Shown here in pieces: positions 35,614 through 47,407 of a DNA stretch of 64,000 nt. The translations under genes and the position numbers were made by a program. The stretch is from Rosa chinensis. Its lineage: Eukaryota > Streptophyta > Magnoliopsida > Rosales > Rosaceae. The notes under the pieces are model-generated. The model did not search any database, was not told where the DNA came from, and was given only the letters and a program-made list of their open reading frames with translations. Each line of letters opens with the position of its first letter. The first letter of the stretch is position 1. The stretch lies in contig NC_037093.1 in NCBI RefSeq assembly GCF_002994745.2, positions 44,310,384 to 44,374,383 of the forward strand, given 5' to 3'.

Positions 35614-36687
35614 TTGAATTAGTATTTCTCCATGCCACGTCACTTGATCAATGAAAATGTGCCGTGCCATGTCATCATCAATATCTTCCGAAAATCTTCA
35701 ATATTTGCTGTCTCACTTCCATAGATTGGGTTCCTCGATCCATCAAGGTCTCCTACTTGGCTCAAGACTTCAAGCTTTTCCTTTATTTGCGCATCTTTCC
35801 TCCACATTATCTCTTCTTTGTATAATTGCTCTGAAAAACCTAATAAACACATAAATAAATAAATAAAGAGAAAAAGTAAACTAACAAAGATTAATATAGG
35901 ATTTAACCGTATAAATGTCACATAAAATGCTCCTATTATGAAGTGGGGGTCCAGGCATAATTCTGAGCCCTCATGGATTTGATGGATGACATAACATGAC
36001 TTGATTTATTTTCATCTGGTCCGGTTTCTCTCTTCTTTCTTAATTTTCCTTACTTGGAATGGGTAGCTTGGCTTTCCTCGATCATCAACACTTGCTTGTA
36101 TAGCCAAAGTTTTGTGAGAGTGTGACAAAGTTTGTGAGTGGCTTTGGCTTATTTGGATGAATTCCTTGCTCTTTTAGCTCATGCAATTAATTTTATATTT
36201 GCAATGACTATGACCGATCCAGGTAGCGACTGCTAGTCATTTGTCACTTAGCCTCCTAATTGTGTTCTAGCATCCAAGAAAAGCTTCATCTTGTTGGTGA
36301 AACAGCTTCCTAAGTATGTATGCTTAAAAGTATTCCATCTACTCATTGAAATTGTGTTTCTAGATTGAGTTCTTGATTACTTGTATGAACCTGGGTGAAT
36401 ATGAAATTTTTTTAGATGAATAGTATGAAGCTGGGTGATTACTTCTATGAACCTGAGTTCTAGATTGTATTCCTAAGTGAATAACTTTTCATTTCATTGG
36501 AGAAATATGAAATTTTGCTTGACAATGATTTTCGAGATATAATCTCCAACATGACTTTTTTTTTTTTTTTTTTTTTACATAGGATCACCAGTGGTTAAAG
36601 TCGAAGATTCCATACATGCAGCATATATAAGTCGATGATGGGCCATGAGTTAGATTGAAATCAGTTATAGTCAGTTGCATGAAGAGA
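35614..36687. other. Unassigned AT-rich DNA right of the viral locus
   Basis: A minus-strand ORF of 93 codons at 35640-35921 has a hydrophobic N-terminus and a charged EEIMWRKDAQIKEKLEVL stretch that looks protein-like, but I know no family for it. The rest, to the target-site duplication at 36688, shows nothing. Confidence 0.35.
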
Positions 36688-36704
36688 AGTAGTATGATAT
36701 TAAT

Positions 36705-37784
36705 TTTTTTTTTTTAGAAAAGGAGATAATATTATTCAATTATCCATTACCAGAAGGCACGTATATCGAATGCTGTCTTATACCAAAATCATACATGGTA
36801 TAAGCTACCAGGCAAAGGATAGGTGACCTTCACTGTTAACAAATGCGCTCACTTATTGAGTCTATATACAGGAGATCAAATCCTCACTGCAAAACCTCTC
36901 CTTTGAAAAGTAAACCTAGTCGCCTAGAGACCTCAATTGGTGTATAACTAGAGAGAACTAAGAAGCAAGTAGTAAAAGACTCAAAGTCAAGTACTAGGCA
37001 AGGAGACCCAGGAACTAAAAGCTTCCCACGTCCTTATCTCGAGAATCCTCCGTCGTAACTACTCAAGAGGATTTGCTAGAGGCACGAAAGTGCGTAGTTC
37101 TCTAACAAAATTAGAGAGTAATACAAACCTAGGATTCCCAAAACAAGGAAATATTAGAGTAACTAAAAAATAAAATATAAAACTAGGGCAAACCCAGCCC
37201 AAGAGAGCAGCCCAAGGAGATGAGTCCAGTCCAAGGCCCAACAAAGATTGACCTGAGCCTGCCACCAAACCATCCTTCGCCAGGGCCGACGATCACCGCC
37301 AGACCTGTAGTGCCCGCGACCCCCACGAGATCGCGCAGAACCGCCGAGCCACGCCGCCACAACGATCACTCCAGATCCACCATGGCCTCGCCCCTGCAGT
37401 GATCCTCCCAGACCACCAAAGCTGCGCTGCCACACCATCACCCAGAAAACCGCCATAGCCACGCCACCATCACATGTCCAGGAGAGCTCCCGACGAAACC
37501 CCGCCGCCAGAAGTCGTGGAAGCTCCGACGACCCACCAAAACCTGCACAAACTGATCAGCCAGGATTCCTTTGCCAAACCTCGAGCCACCCCCATTCAGA
37601 AGACTACACGGCCATTGCTTTCAAAACCCACCCGACAGCAGCCCAATCGGCATGGCGAACCATCACCGATGAGCACCGCCGGACGAGAAGGCTAGGAGAT
37701 CTTGAAGAAAACTCTAGGCACGGTCCGAGTTTCTTGGAGCCTTAGAGAGTACTTTTTCGTTAACTACTATAGTCGTTAAGTTTT
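36705..37784 (-). mobile_element. Non-LTR retroposon (minus strand) with 17-bp target-site duplication
   Basis: Flanked by exact AGTAGTATGATATTAAT at 36688-36704 and 37785-37801. A poly(T) run on the plus strand at the left edge is the poly(A) tail of a minus-strand copy. The body is GC-rich at 37220-37700 with open frames on both strands but no reverse transcriptase motif, so it is a non-autonomous or internally deleted element. Confidence 0.85.
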
Positions 37785-38128
37785 AGTAGTATGATATTAA
37801 TGAATAGGAATGAGAGAGATAAATTCGAGTTCATAAGTTTGGCTTATGATCACCATCAAGCTGTGTGCATCAGGATGAGAATAAGTACCAAACCATTTGC
37901 ATTAATTATTGTTTGTGAACTCTATAGGAATTGTCTCGCATGTCGTTTGTTGTCATTGTACGCACTGGATTCACATGCATCGGTGGTTGGCTGTGTTTAT
38001 GAGTACTTTTCAGAGGGCCTGGTAGTGGTAGCTTTTTTAGCTATTCTCAAGCTTGGCTACATGTTTTTTTAGCTTTTTTAGCTATTCCCGAGCAATTACC
38101 CAATACAATACAACAATACAATTACCTT

Positions 38129-38432
38129 CTTTTTTTTTATTTTTTTTTGTTGAAGGAGATTATACTTTATTGATAATCAAAAGATTTTAGGGTACAAATT
38201 TCTCTTCATCTATTACATCTTGTATAAAGAAAGGAGCATGAGACCAATATAAGTCTAGATCATGTGCAGAAGCATGAGCTGCTAGAAGATGGGCTACCTT
38301 ATTGGCTTCCCTACTAGCATGAACCAAACGAGAATTTGGAATAGAAGCCAAATCTTCATTGATATCGTCATACAGCCTACTAAGAGTTGAAATGTTTTGT
38401 GTCCTAGCTTGACACAATTGTTGCTTCAAACT
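38129..38432 (-). mobile_element. 5'-truncated LINE fragment, RNase H-like tail
   Basis: Flanked by exact ATTACCTT at 38121-38128 and 38433-38440, with an A-rich tail on the minus strand (plus-strand T run at 38130-38150). The minus-strand frame 38429-38187 contains ASREANKVAHLLAAHAS and a W(S)HAPFFIQDVI block, the familiar C-terminal RNase H-like tail of plant LINE ORF2. Only ~300 bp remain, so it is a typical truncated insertion. Confidence 0.88.
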
Positions 38433-38746
38433 ATTACCTTTAAATCTCTTCTTTTAATTATATCAACCATTCCAATTTTATTAATTTAATTTCTAATGTA
38501 GAAAAACTGTTGAGCATACATAACTCAAAACAAGTAAATGAGAAGAGATTTTACTTAAATTATTTTAGGTCTCATATGGTAGCGCACTCGGCCACCATTT
38601 TATATAACTGCATTTATTATCTTTTAAAAAGAAAACAATAAAATAACACTCGGAAAGTTTAAAAGTCGTCGAAAACTCTAGAGAGGTTTAGTCGCGCAGC
38701 CTAAACTAAACCCCAAACCCACTTCTACTCTCACAGTGCGTCAGCA

Positions 38747-39850
38747 ATGGCCGTCTGCCACCACCAAGTTCCCTTCAAGCTCTTCACTCCGATTCCACCA
38801 CCAAACCCAAAACCCATCTTCCGATGCAACCTCTCTCTCCCCTCCCGACCCACCCTCCTCACCGCCGAGCCCGAACCCCTCTACACCTCCGTCAAGGCCT
38901 TCGCCCCCGCCACTGTCGCCAACCTCGGCCCCGGCTTTGACTTCCTCGGTTGCGCCGTCGACGGCCTCGGCGACTTCGTCTCCCTCACCGTCGACCCCCA
39001 AGTCCTCCCCGGAGAGATCTCCATTTCCGAGATCTCCGGCGACCACAGCTCCAAGAAGCTGAGCAAGAACCCCATCTGGAACTGCGCCGGGATCGCCGCC
39101 ATCGAGGTCATGAAGATGCTCGGCGTCCGCTCCGTCGGCCTCTCCCTCTCTCTCCAGAAAGGCCTGCCTCTGGGAAGCGGGCTCGGATCCAGTGCGGCCA
39201 GCGCCGCCGCCGCCGCCGTCGCCGTCAACGAGATTTTCGGCGGGAAGTTGGGCGTCGAGGCGCTGGTGCACGCTGGGCTCAAATCGGAGGAGAAGGTCTC
39301 CGGTTACCACGCCGATAACATCGCTCCGGCGCTGATGGGAGGCTTCGTTCTGATTCAGAATTATGAGCCGTTGGATTTGCTCCGGTTGAGCTTCCCCTTG
39401 GATAAAGAGCTGATATTTGTACTGGTGAGCCCCGAATTCGAAGCTCCGACGAAGAAAATGAGGGCGGCGCTGCCGACGGAGATAGGGATGGCCCACCACG
39501 TGTGGAATTCCAGCCAGGCCGGAGCGCTGGTGGCGGCGGTGCTTCAAGGTGACGTGGCGAGGCTCGGCAAGGCATTGTCGTCTGATAAGATTGTGGAGCC
39601 TAAGAGAGCTCCTCTGATTCCGGGCATGGAGGCGGTGAAGAAGGCCGCCATTGAGGCTGGAGCTTTGGGCTGCACAATCAGCGGGGCCGGGCCCACGGCG
39701 GTTGCGGTGACGGACAATGCCGAAAAGGGGAAGGAAATCGGAGAGCGGATGGTGGCGGCTTTTTTGAAAGATGGGAACTTGAAAGCTGTGGCGAGTGTGA
39801 ATAGGTTGGACAGAGTTGGTGCTAGGCTTGTTAGTAGCATTCCCAGATGA
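38747..39850 (+). CDS. HSK: Homoserine kinase, chloroplast
   Basis: GHMP-family kinase that phosphorylates L-homoserine to O-phosphohomoserine, the branch intermediate for threonine and methionine, in the plastid. Single exon, 367 residues, normal length. Residues 1-~45 are a Ser/Pro/Lys-rich transit peptide; VKAFAPATVANLGPGFDFLG is the N-terminal GHMP motif; LPLGSGLGSSAASAAAA (~140-156) is the ATP-binding Gly/Ser loop; GYHADNIAPALMGGF follows; GALGCTISGAGPTAVAV (~303-319) is the C-terminal GHMP motif. It is notably GC-rich for this AT-rich window, so long antisense and off-frame ORFs overlap it. The 381-codon minus-strand frame at 38741-39886 is such a shadow. Confidence 0.95.
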   Translation: MAVCHHQVPFKLFTPIPPPNPKPIFRCNLSLPSRPTLLTAEPEPLYTSVKAFAPATVANLGPGFDFLGCAVDGLGDFVSLTVDPQVLPGEISISEISGDHSSKKLSKNPIWNCAGIAAIEVMKMLGVRSVGLSLSLQKGLPLGSGLGSSAASAAAAAVAVNEIFGGKLGVEALVHAGLKSEEKVSGYHADNIAPALMGGFVLIQNYEPLDLLRLSFPLDKELIFVLVSPEFEAPTKKMRAALPTEIGMAHHVWNSSQAGALVAAVLQGDVARLGKALSSDKIVEPKRAPLIPGMEAVKKAAIEAGALGCTISGAGPTAVAVTDNAEKGKEIGERMVAAFLKDGNLKAVASVNRLDRVGARLVSSIPR

Positions 39851-42800
39851 AGTGTTGGAGTTGTTCTCGGAATTTGAGTTGCGCATTTAGGTGAGTTCTG
39901 CTTGTTGCTTTAGAACTAGCAGAAGGTTGCCGCGTTTGTAATCCGAAGCAAAATTGAAAACAAGTAATGTATGTGTTTGATTGAGCCTGAGTTTAGGCTG
40001 GTGAGAGAAGTAAAACTAATAAGGAATTCAATGCAGGCTGTGTTTCGTCGAAGTTATAGAGTTTTATTATACTTCAGTCTTCTCATTAGTGTTCTTCTGG
40101 CTTCTGATTTGGACGTGGGTTGAGTCCTTTGTATCTAATGTTTCTCAGACTTGTAGTTTAAAAAGGCAGGTGGGAATTAGTTTACCTGTTAATACCTAAT
40201 ATGTATTTTGTTGATCTTGTTTATATATCAAGATGTTTTTCTGCCATAGCTTAATGGAGAAAGTGCTGATCATGTTTTGTGCATGGTCAAGTGGCATCAA
40301 AATTATGGCAGAATCTGGTTAAGAGATGCTTGGGTGTGTTGGGCGTCTCCAGCAGGGCGCTTTTCTCTGTCAAGTGAAATTCACAATGTCTTTGGCAAAG
40401 GGAGGAAAAAAAATAAAAAGTTCTCTTGCAGTGTTTTGGCTGCAAATCTGGGAAATTAGGATGGAAAGGAATAAAAGGATCTTTGATGACCATACTGGTG
40501 TGGGAGTGGAGGACACTTGGGAGAAAGTTAAATTCCTGTTAGCTTTGTGGGCTTCAGTTTCAATTGAGTTTAAGGAGCAAAGATTCTCCTCCTTTTTTCT
40601 AATTGGAAGGCTGCAGTCATTTGAGTTTCTTTTTCTTTTTTTCTTTTTTTATGGCCTAGGGTTTATGTCTTTCTTAGGCTAATCCTCTTTAGTCTTCTTG
40701 GTTTTGTTTTGCTATATAGCTGTGAACTTCTTGTCCACGGCTTGTGTTTCGTTATTCATAAAAGGTTGTTTCTTAAAAAAAAAAAATTAAAAAAAAGTGT
40801 ATAATTGATAATCTGGTTGCTTTCTATCTATTAATGTTCTCTGCTAAACAAAAACTGCTTACAATTGCCGTCTGCCCTTTCATAATAGTGCTTTGGATTT
40901 TATGCATTTGGTTATGTTTTTGCTTTTAGGGACTTGTTTAAGTTCACTTTATGTGTCCTTTATGATGGGTGATGTTAGTTGTTGCTGTTAACTATAATTA
41001 GTATTGAGGAATTACTCTGTGTAGGGTAAAATCACATCAGCATCAGTTTTGTTGTTCTTCAAGTGATATCTTTTAGTATTGTTGTTGTATGAAACTCTCT
41101 TATATTTCATACTTTTCTGCTGCGTGTATTGGGTATTCCGATAAAGTAAAAGAATTACATTTCTCTGAGGAAAGATACAAAATCTCCTAAATTTGTACAA
41201 AGTTCATTAGAAATAAGAATTTCTGTGATACATATACGTCTGGCTTATACTAAGTTGGGGCAATGGAAGGCTATGCCTCTAGCTCTGCGTTCTTTGAAAG
41301 TACTGAGAGTGAAGTTATGAATTTTCACTTGGTTTATTCAGGGTATTTAAATTTCTCATATTTGTAATTTTTATGTTTTTAATTGAGGATGGAAAATCAG
41401 GGCATTGAATTTCAGCATAATGATAGATGGAATATGTCTGCATTTCTTTGCTGCAGATGATGATTCAAGACCATTTCCGTATGCTTCTCAATAGATGCTT
41501 TAAAGAGTTCCTTGGACAAAAGAAAGGGACAAGTTTGGGAGAACCCTCACTTGGACCATGCATTTGATTTCTTTGTAGGTGGGAGCTTTGGGTTACTTTG
41601 CTTTTGGGGAAGGAACTACGTATTTGATCACGGGGCTCGTCTGGTGCAGGCTACCATAATGGTGAAGCATTGAAGCCTGGTCTTGTTTGACTTTATTCGT
41701 TACATGGCCTAGAAGATAAATCCAGTTCATTAAATTGTAAAGAAGCGGCTTTGGACATTTGGGGTGGTTGCTGGTTTGGAAGGGAGTTTGGTGGGTCTCT
41801 TGGTCCAGAGATTTGCTATTTTCATGTCTTAGCAGGAATGATGTGTGTTACTTTTTTGTGAATTGGAGTTAAATTTTCATTTTTGACGACTTTGGTATTA
41901 GGAGTTTTTCTTGGGGTTTCAGGAACTTGTTTTCCTCTTCAAGACAAATTTGCTGTCATTGCAAGATATTTGAATATCAACTATTTTTAGCTTAGAACAG
42001 TGTGTATCACCTACCTATTATCAGCAAAAAGATATAATCACTCCTAATTGTGGTTGTGAGTTGTGACGTCGATGAAATCGGCTATGAAGGCTTATTTGTT
42101 GCACTTGATATTTTGATGATTTACTTCTTTCGTAAAGAAACAAATAGTATCTGTCATACAGTATATGCTTTCTTTTTCCATGAATATGGGGGGTTGGATG
42201 GAATCACAGCGGAGTAGTGGTAACAGATTAACACTCTTCTTTCTAGTACACTATGCTAAACAGTGTGGAAGTGTTTGGACCATTACTTTTGACTAAAATT
42301 ACTGTTCCTAAGAGTAAATCTGGTCCCAACTCTTCACCATAGACTTGGGTTTTTTTTCAACAAAATCATGCCGAAAATTAAGTGGTAGAGTTTGGCCCGT
42401 TGGTTACTGACTTTAATATATATTGTTTTTCTAATTATCATGTTGATGGTTACCGCTGACCAATCACCATAGTTCGAAACGTGCTTTGTTTCTCATCAAT
42501 TGTCGATTCCATCAGTGTCTCAACCACTACCTGTACATAACAAATTGAGATTGTATTGCTCATTCAGATTAGTCTAAGGTGTCTACCAAATTGGAATCAA
42601 TGGTTAGAAAGTTGTCAACTTAAGTTGGATGTTTGAATATTGATGTTTGAACTCGCAGTTTGGTGAACCAGGAGGCCAGCAATTTGGAGCTCCTGCTGTT
42701 GTTAGGGTGTTTATCAACACCAGCCATAGTCATAAGAGATGAGGGTTGTTAGTCCTTTAATGCTAGATCATGACTTGACTGTATAGTTCCCCAACTTGTG

Positions 42801-42871
42801 GTCTTTATATTTTGCGAGTTCTCATTGTTAAAACTCGGTAGTTATTTGAGTTTTGATCATTCTCTGACATT
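39851..42871. other. HSK 3' region and intergenic DNA
   Basis: 3' UTR of the kinase up to about 40200, a LINE-tail remnant at ~40260-40800, then AT-rich sequence in which I see no gene. The stretch 41400-41950 contains splice-acceptor-like TTTGCTGCAG and could be part of a transcript's untranslated region; no coding potential is seen. Confidence 0.4.
40270..40800 (+). mobile_element. LINE 3' tail remnant
   Basis: In a plus-strand frame (40326-40682), the segment IWEIRMERNKRIFDD followed by TWEKVKFLLALWASVSIEF matches the C-terminal zf-RVT/tail region of plant LINE ORF2 (W..W.ERN.RIF). It continues to a T-rich stretch and ends in a poly(A) run at 40775-40797. Several frame breaks lie upstream. 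I did not find a clear target-site duplication. Confidence 0.68.
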
Positions 42872-43333
42872 ATGGCTCCCCAGTTCATGTTTCTCATTGG
42901 CAAACCTCCCGTTGTCATCATTCTTGTTCCCTTCTTGTGTATCTTAGCCTCTGTCATTGCCATGTTCACTCGGCCAATTCTATGGTTGGCACGGTTACTA
43001 CTTAACCGCCGAGGCCTCGAGGACAGGATTCTCCGGTCATTTCCAAAGATCTGTTACACTGCAGAAGTCGATGAAAAGCTCACAGAATGCGCTGTCTGCT
43101 TGATGGAGTACGAGGATGGAGATGCATTAAGGATTTTGCCTCCTTGTGGTCATGGTTTCCATGTTGGCTGTGTTGATAGGTGGCTGAAGTGCCACTCTTC
43201 ATGTCCATCGTGTCGCGCCGTTGTAGTTATGGAGAGCAAAGCACAGATACTTGGAGACGCCAATAGTCCACCATTCTCAGATACATCGTATACAGTTTCA
43301 AATCCGTACAGACTGACTTTCTGGCATCTTTGA
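42872..43333 (+). CDS. RING-H2 finger protein, membrane-anchored (ATL-like E3 ligase)
   Basis: 153 residues, single exon. One N-terminal transmembrane helix (~12-36, VVIILVPFLCILASVIAMF), a basic linker with RILRSFPKICYT, then a RING-H2 domain at ~73-113: CAVC, CGHGFHVGCVDRWL and CPSCR give the C3H2C3 zinc-ligand order, and the Trp and Pro that contact the E2 are present (DRWLKCHSSCPSC). The short C-terminal tail ends FWHL. The layout (helix, PxxxY/C-like motif, RING-H2) fits small ATL-type E3 ubiquitin ligases; substrate and exact member are unknown. Confidence 0.88.
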   Translation: MAPQFMFLIGKPPVVIILVPFLCILASVIAMFTRPILWLARLLLNRRGLEDRILRSFPKICYTAEVDEKLTECAVCLMEYEDGDALRILPPCGHGFHVGCVDRWLKCHSSCPSCRAVVVMESKAQILGDANSPPFSDTSYTVSNPYRLTFWHL

Positions 43334-43913
43334 ATAGTACGTTTATGTTTGGTGCAGACATAACAACGGAAGGCCAAAGAAGATGAACTGATTTATTATA
43401 CTTGTATGTGAAGTCATCCAGTTACACTATAGCCAAATTTTAATGGTAAATACCAAAAAGAAAATGGAGATACAATATTTTGATTTAGTTGGGACAATTG
43501 GGTATGGAAGTTTTCTGTTTTCTGTTTCTTCTGGTCTCATATCTGGAAACATAAATAAAAGGAGGTATGGATGGTTCCAATGCTTCATTTTCTCTCACTT
43601 TTTTCTAAAATTTTGAGCCACAGCAGCCCATGGAAACCTTCTTTTCCTTTGATTTTCTTCCAAAGGGGAAATATATAGATCCTGAAAACATCAATTGCAT
43701 GATGCATGAATCTATACCATCAAAGCAAAGCTTGGATCCCAGAAAATCATTCCGAATACAGAGAGCTATCAAGTCATTTATATCATGTATGACAAATGAG
43801 ACATGAAAATGTACAAATCATCCTTTCTGAAGGATTCACCGTACAGTTTCCAATGTATGAAAGAAAATATAAATTTGAAGGAACAGTCATCAAATTTCTA
43901 ATTCACATAGAAA
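43334..43913. other. Convergent 3' flanks of the RING gene and the sugar transporter
   Basis: AT-rich. The two genes converge here, so it should hold both 3' UTRs. No other feature is seen. Confidence 0.5.
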
Positions 43914-46900
43914 CTAATTGTCCTTGGCAGCTGCAGCCTGCTTTGCACCAACAGAGAAGAACTCGGTGATAACTTCAAGAGGCATGCCTTTGGTTTCCGG
44001 AACTTTCATGAAAACAAAAAACCAAGCAATGACGCACACTACAGCGTACATGCCAAAAACGCCAGAAAGGCCGACAGATTTGAGCAGCACCGGGAGGGAG
44101 TAGGTGACGATGATGTCACCAATCCAAAACGTGAGGGCACAGATGGCAATGCAGAGACCTCGTACTCGGGTAGGGAAGATTTCCGCACAGAGAATGTTGG
44201 GGACTGGTCCGAACCCCATCACAAAGGAACAGAAGTAGAGCACAACACTACCAGTTGAGATTGCTGCATTCACAACGCTACCGAAATTCACAAGGCTTCC
44301 AAGGACTAGGATCACGAGAGAAAGTATCAAGATGGGGATTGTGGTGAGCAGTAAGGTCCTGAATTAAGAATGGAAAGAGGATGGTTAAGAAACAAAATGC
44401 AAAACAATTAAAGGAAAAGAAGACGGTTCCCTCATAGTCATAACTTGGAGTTATTTTGAAACGATCTTAAATTGTCATTACAGATAACTTCACACTAAGT
44501 AAAGTTTTGGTAATTCAATTATGAGGGAATGTAGTCATAACTTGTTTTGAAAACACCATAATTTCTATAAATAAAGTAATTTACCTTCTGCCAGAGATAT
44601 CCATGAGCCTCATGGCAACAGCAATACTAGGAAGCATCAATAAGGTTGTCAATCCACTAATAAGCAGAGATGCAGAAGCTGAGCTAAGACCAAGGTTTGA
44701 AAGAAGCACTCCAACACCGGCCTGCTCAAGAATTTGAGGTGTGTAGTAGAGAACCCCATTTATGCCAGAGAACTGCATCATTATGAGATAGCCTCAGAGG
44801 TGTATGAAATCGAGTAAAAGGGTAAAGAGTAGACAAACTTTTAAATATAATCTAATTGGAATCGTGCCACAAGAATTACCTGCTGAAGTATTTGAATTCC
44901 GACACCAACAACCAAAGCATGCTTGACTCCTGGTTCGAAAAGATCGCTCCAAGTTGTCCCTTTACGAGAAGCTGCAGCTGGGTGAACCATTGCTGGTCCA
45001 ACTGGATGATGTTGTTGGATAAGATCTCTGGAATAAAGAGCCGGTTGGCTCACCAAAGCAGAAGCCTGGATGAACTCACTATCTGCTGGTACATCACCAC
45101 CAGGTATTGAAACAATAGACCCACGACGAGATCCAGGGACACCTTCTTGGTGCAAATAAATTCTTTTAAATCCTCCTTCCTTATGCCCATCCTGGCCATC
45201 TCTCTCAGACCATTTCCATGCTAGCTGCCAACCGCCACCAATCCCAGTGCTACTGACTGGATCGCCACCTAGGAGACTGTTGTTTCTCATGCTAACAAGG
45301 CTTCCGTGGTTAGTTGGGCCCATGCCCTTTTCAATGCTTGTTGTCTGACGCGAGATCAATGGACTATGCAAATTGTCATCTGAATCGCCACCGCCACCTG
45401 CATCGGATGCATAGTCATCGCCTTCTCTGGGTGCAAGGCTCTCCTCATCCCACTCTTCGTGCCTGGGTTGATTCCCTCCCACACTGAACATGCTGCCAAA
45501 GTGTGGGAAAAGCATACTGCCCTTGCTTCCTGTATCAGGGAGCCTTTCATGAACACTGCCGAAGAGTGTGACAAGAGGATCAACAAGCCCGCTTTTACTT
45601 GCCATGCTCCCATGCCGGGACACAAGGCCGATAGTGCTTTGTCCAGTCACAGGTCTGGCAACCCATGATTGACCTTGTTCAGTCCCATATAATTTGATTT
45701 TATCCTTGTCAACAGATAACTCATGGTCACCAACAAGGTCATTGTCTGGCCCAATTATGTACTCCTCGAAAGATGTCTCACCCCCAACTCCAAGACCCTC
45801 AACAAGCAAAGCCATCTCACCTGTTGATTTGAGAAGGGTCTATATCATTTGAATATGCAGCATTGTGAAACTATAGTTGTTTTCTTACTATGTAAGTGAA
45901 AAATATCTTAATATGCACAGTACTGATCAATGCAGAAAGGAAAGAGGATCAAGTTAAGAAAAGAAATAAACCGAAAGCTATCTGAAGTATGAAGGAAAGA
46001 GAAAGCACCACCACCTTGATGCTTACACTAAACATGTTTGATAATATTTATTTTATATTTAAGCAATTGCAGTTCGCGTAAACATAACTTTTGTAGCAAG
46101 TTATGTCATAATTATATTTCACCAATCATTTTATGTATAAAAAAAACTCTACACCCAGTAAACATACATTAGGATGAAGTGCTTTCGACTATGTCTGAAG
46201 CATGGATATGCAATGTATGAAGCCTATCAACATTCACTACTGATGCAACCAACTATTTTGCAGGTTCACTTGGGACTTGAAAGAGTGCAAAGGACTTTTG
46301 CTTCACATAAAAACACAAAAGTAAAGGTACCCTTTTTAACCTATGTTGATCTTGCACCATCAAGTTCCTTGTCAAAAGAAATTTGGGTCAGAAACCTATC
46401 GCTAGGAATGTCAAGGTAAGCTCATACTGGAAAACTAAACTTCACGCAAATAAAGCATTTACTGCAATCAATATTTGCATCTCAGTAGTGACCAAGTATT
46501 CACAGTAACAAGAACAAATGACTAACCAGAGACGTCTTCTCTGCCGCGCAGACTCTGTAAAACTTTCTTTGCCTCAAGCATTCGTCCCTTACTCACTAGC
46601 CACCGTGGAGACTCAGGCAAGAAAAATACAGTCAATGCAAAATAAACAAGGGACGGAATAGTTAGAACCCCAAGCATCAACCTCCAACTTGGTGCCTCCG
46701 TCAAGGACATCACAAAAACCATACAATAAGACAAGAACATCCCACCAGAGCCGGTGAACTGCGGAAGGGTATTCAATGATCCCCTTATTTCAGGTGGAGC
46801 TGTCTCAGATATATAAAGCGGGACAAGGGTAACTGCCAAACCAATCCCCAATCCATCTAAAAGCCTAGCCAAGAGAAGGATATAAACATTGGGAGCCCAT

Positions 46901-47407
46901 AACATTACGATACCACTAAGAAAGTAAAGCACAGAAGAGATAATAAGCATAGGACGGCGGCCTATCCTGTCCGCTACAGCTCCTGAGCATGTTGTAACCA
47001 AAGTTGCCCCTATAAGTGACATAGCCACTATCAGCCCTTCCACTGCAGGTTGACTCTCCAAATTGAACTCCCTCTTTATGTACAAGACGGAAGCTGCAGC
47101 AACGAAAACCGAATAGGGTCACTCTGGAGAATGTAAACAAAATGCACTAACTTCCCATGAAGTAAAACTTCATTGGCAAAACAAAAGAAAGCTAAAGAAA
47201 AGCACAAAACAAAGCGCCAAAAAAAAAAAAAAAAAAGGCCATCTTTGAAGGATCTAAAGTTGGCAATTGTTCTGAATCTAAAGGAATCAAACTTTCTGTA
47301 TTGAAAAAGACAGATTCAAAGCTAGTACCTGCGATTGTAGCGTTGTCCCATCCTTGCAATAAGTTCCCAACAGCAGCAGCAACAGCAACAAGCACAGCGC
47401 CACTCAT
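43914..47407 (-). CDS. TMT2: Tonoplast monosaccharide transporter (monosaccharide-sensing protein type), 5 exons
   Basis: Vacuolar-membrane sugar/H+ antiporter of the TMT/MSSP family that loads glucose, fructose or sucrose into vacuoles. Exons by GT-AG junctions: 47407-47329, 47093-46527, 45820-44880, 44772-44585 and 44358-43914; the joined frame is 739 residues plus TAG, the family length. Start MSGAVLVAVAAAVGNLLQGWDNATIAG is the family N-terminus. Helices 1-6 with DRIGRRPML and PESPRWLVSKGR motifs are followed by the long hydrophilic central loop (~230-500) unique to TMTs, rich in Ser, Gly and acidic residues and carrying likely phosphosites. Helices 7-12 follow, with FSGINGVLYYTPQ and PVPNILCAEIFPTRVRG, and VPETKGMPLEVI closes the domain. 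No damage is seen. TMT2/MSSP2 versus TMT1 is a guess. Confidence 0.92.

Noticed and set aside
38741..39886. 381-codon minus-strand ORF over homoserine kinase
   Set aside because: It mirrors the GC-rich codons of the real gene, is His/Arg/Gly-rich and has no motif.
44856..45668. Plus-strand ORFs across the sugar-transporter loop exon
   Set aside because: They are shadows of the minus-strand exon that encodes the long hydrophilic loop.
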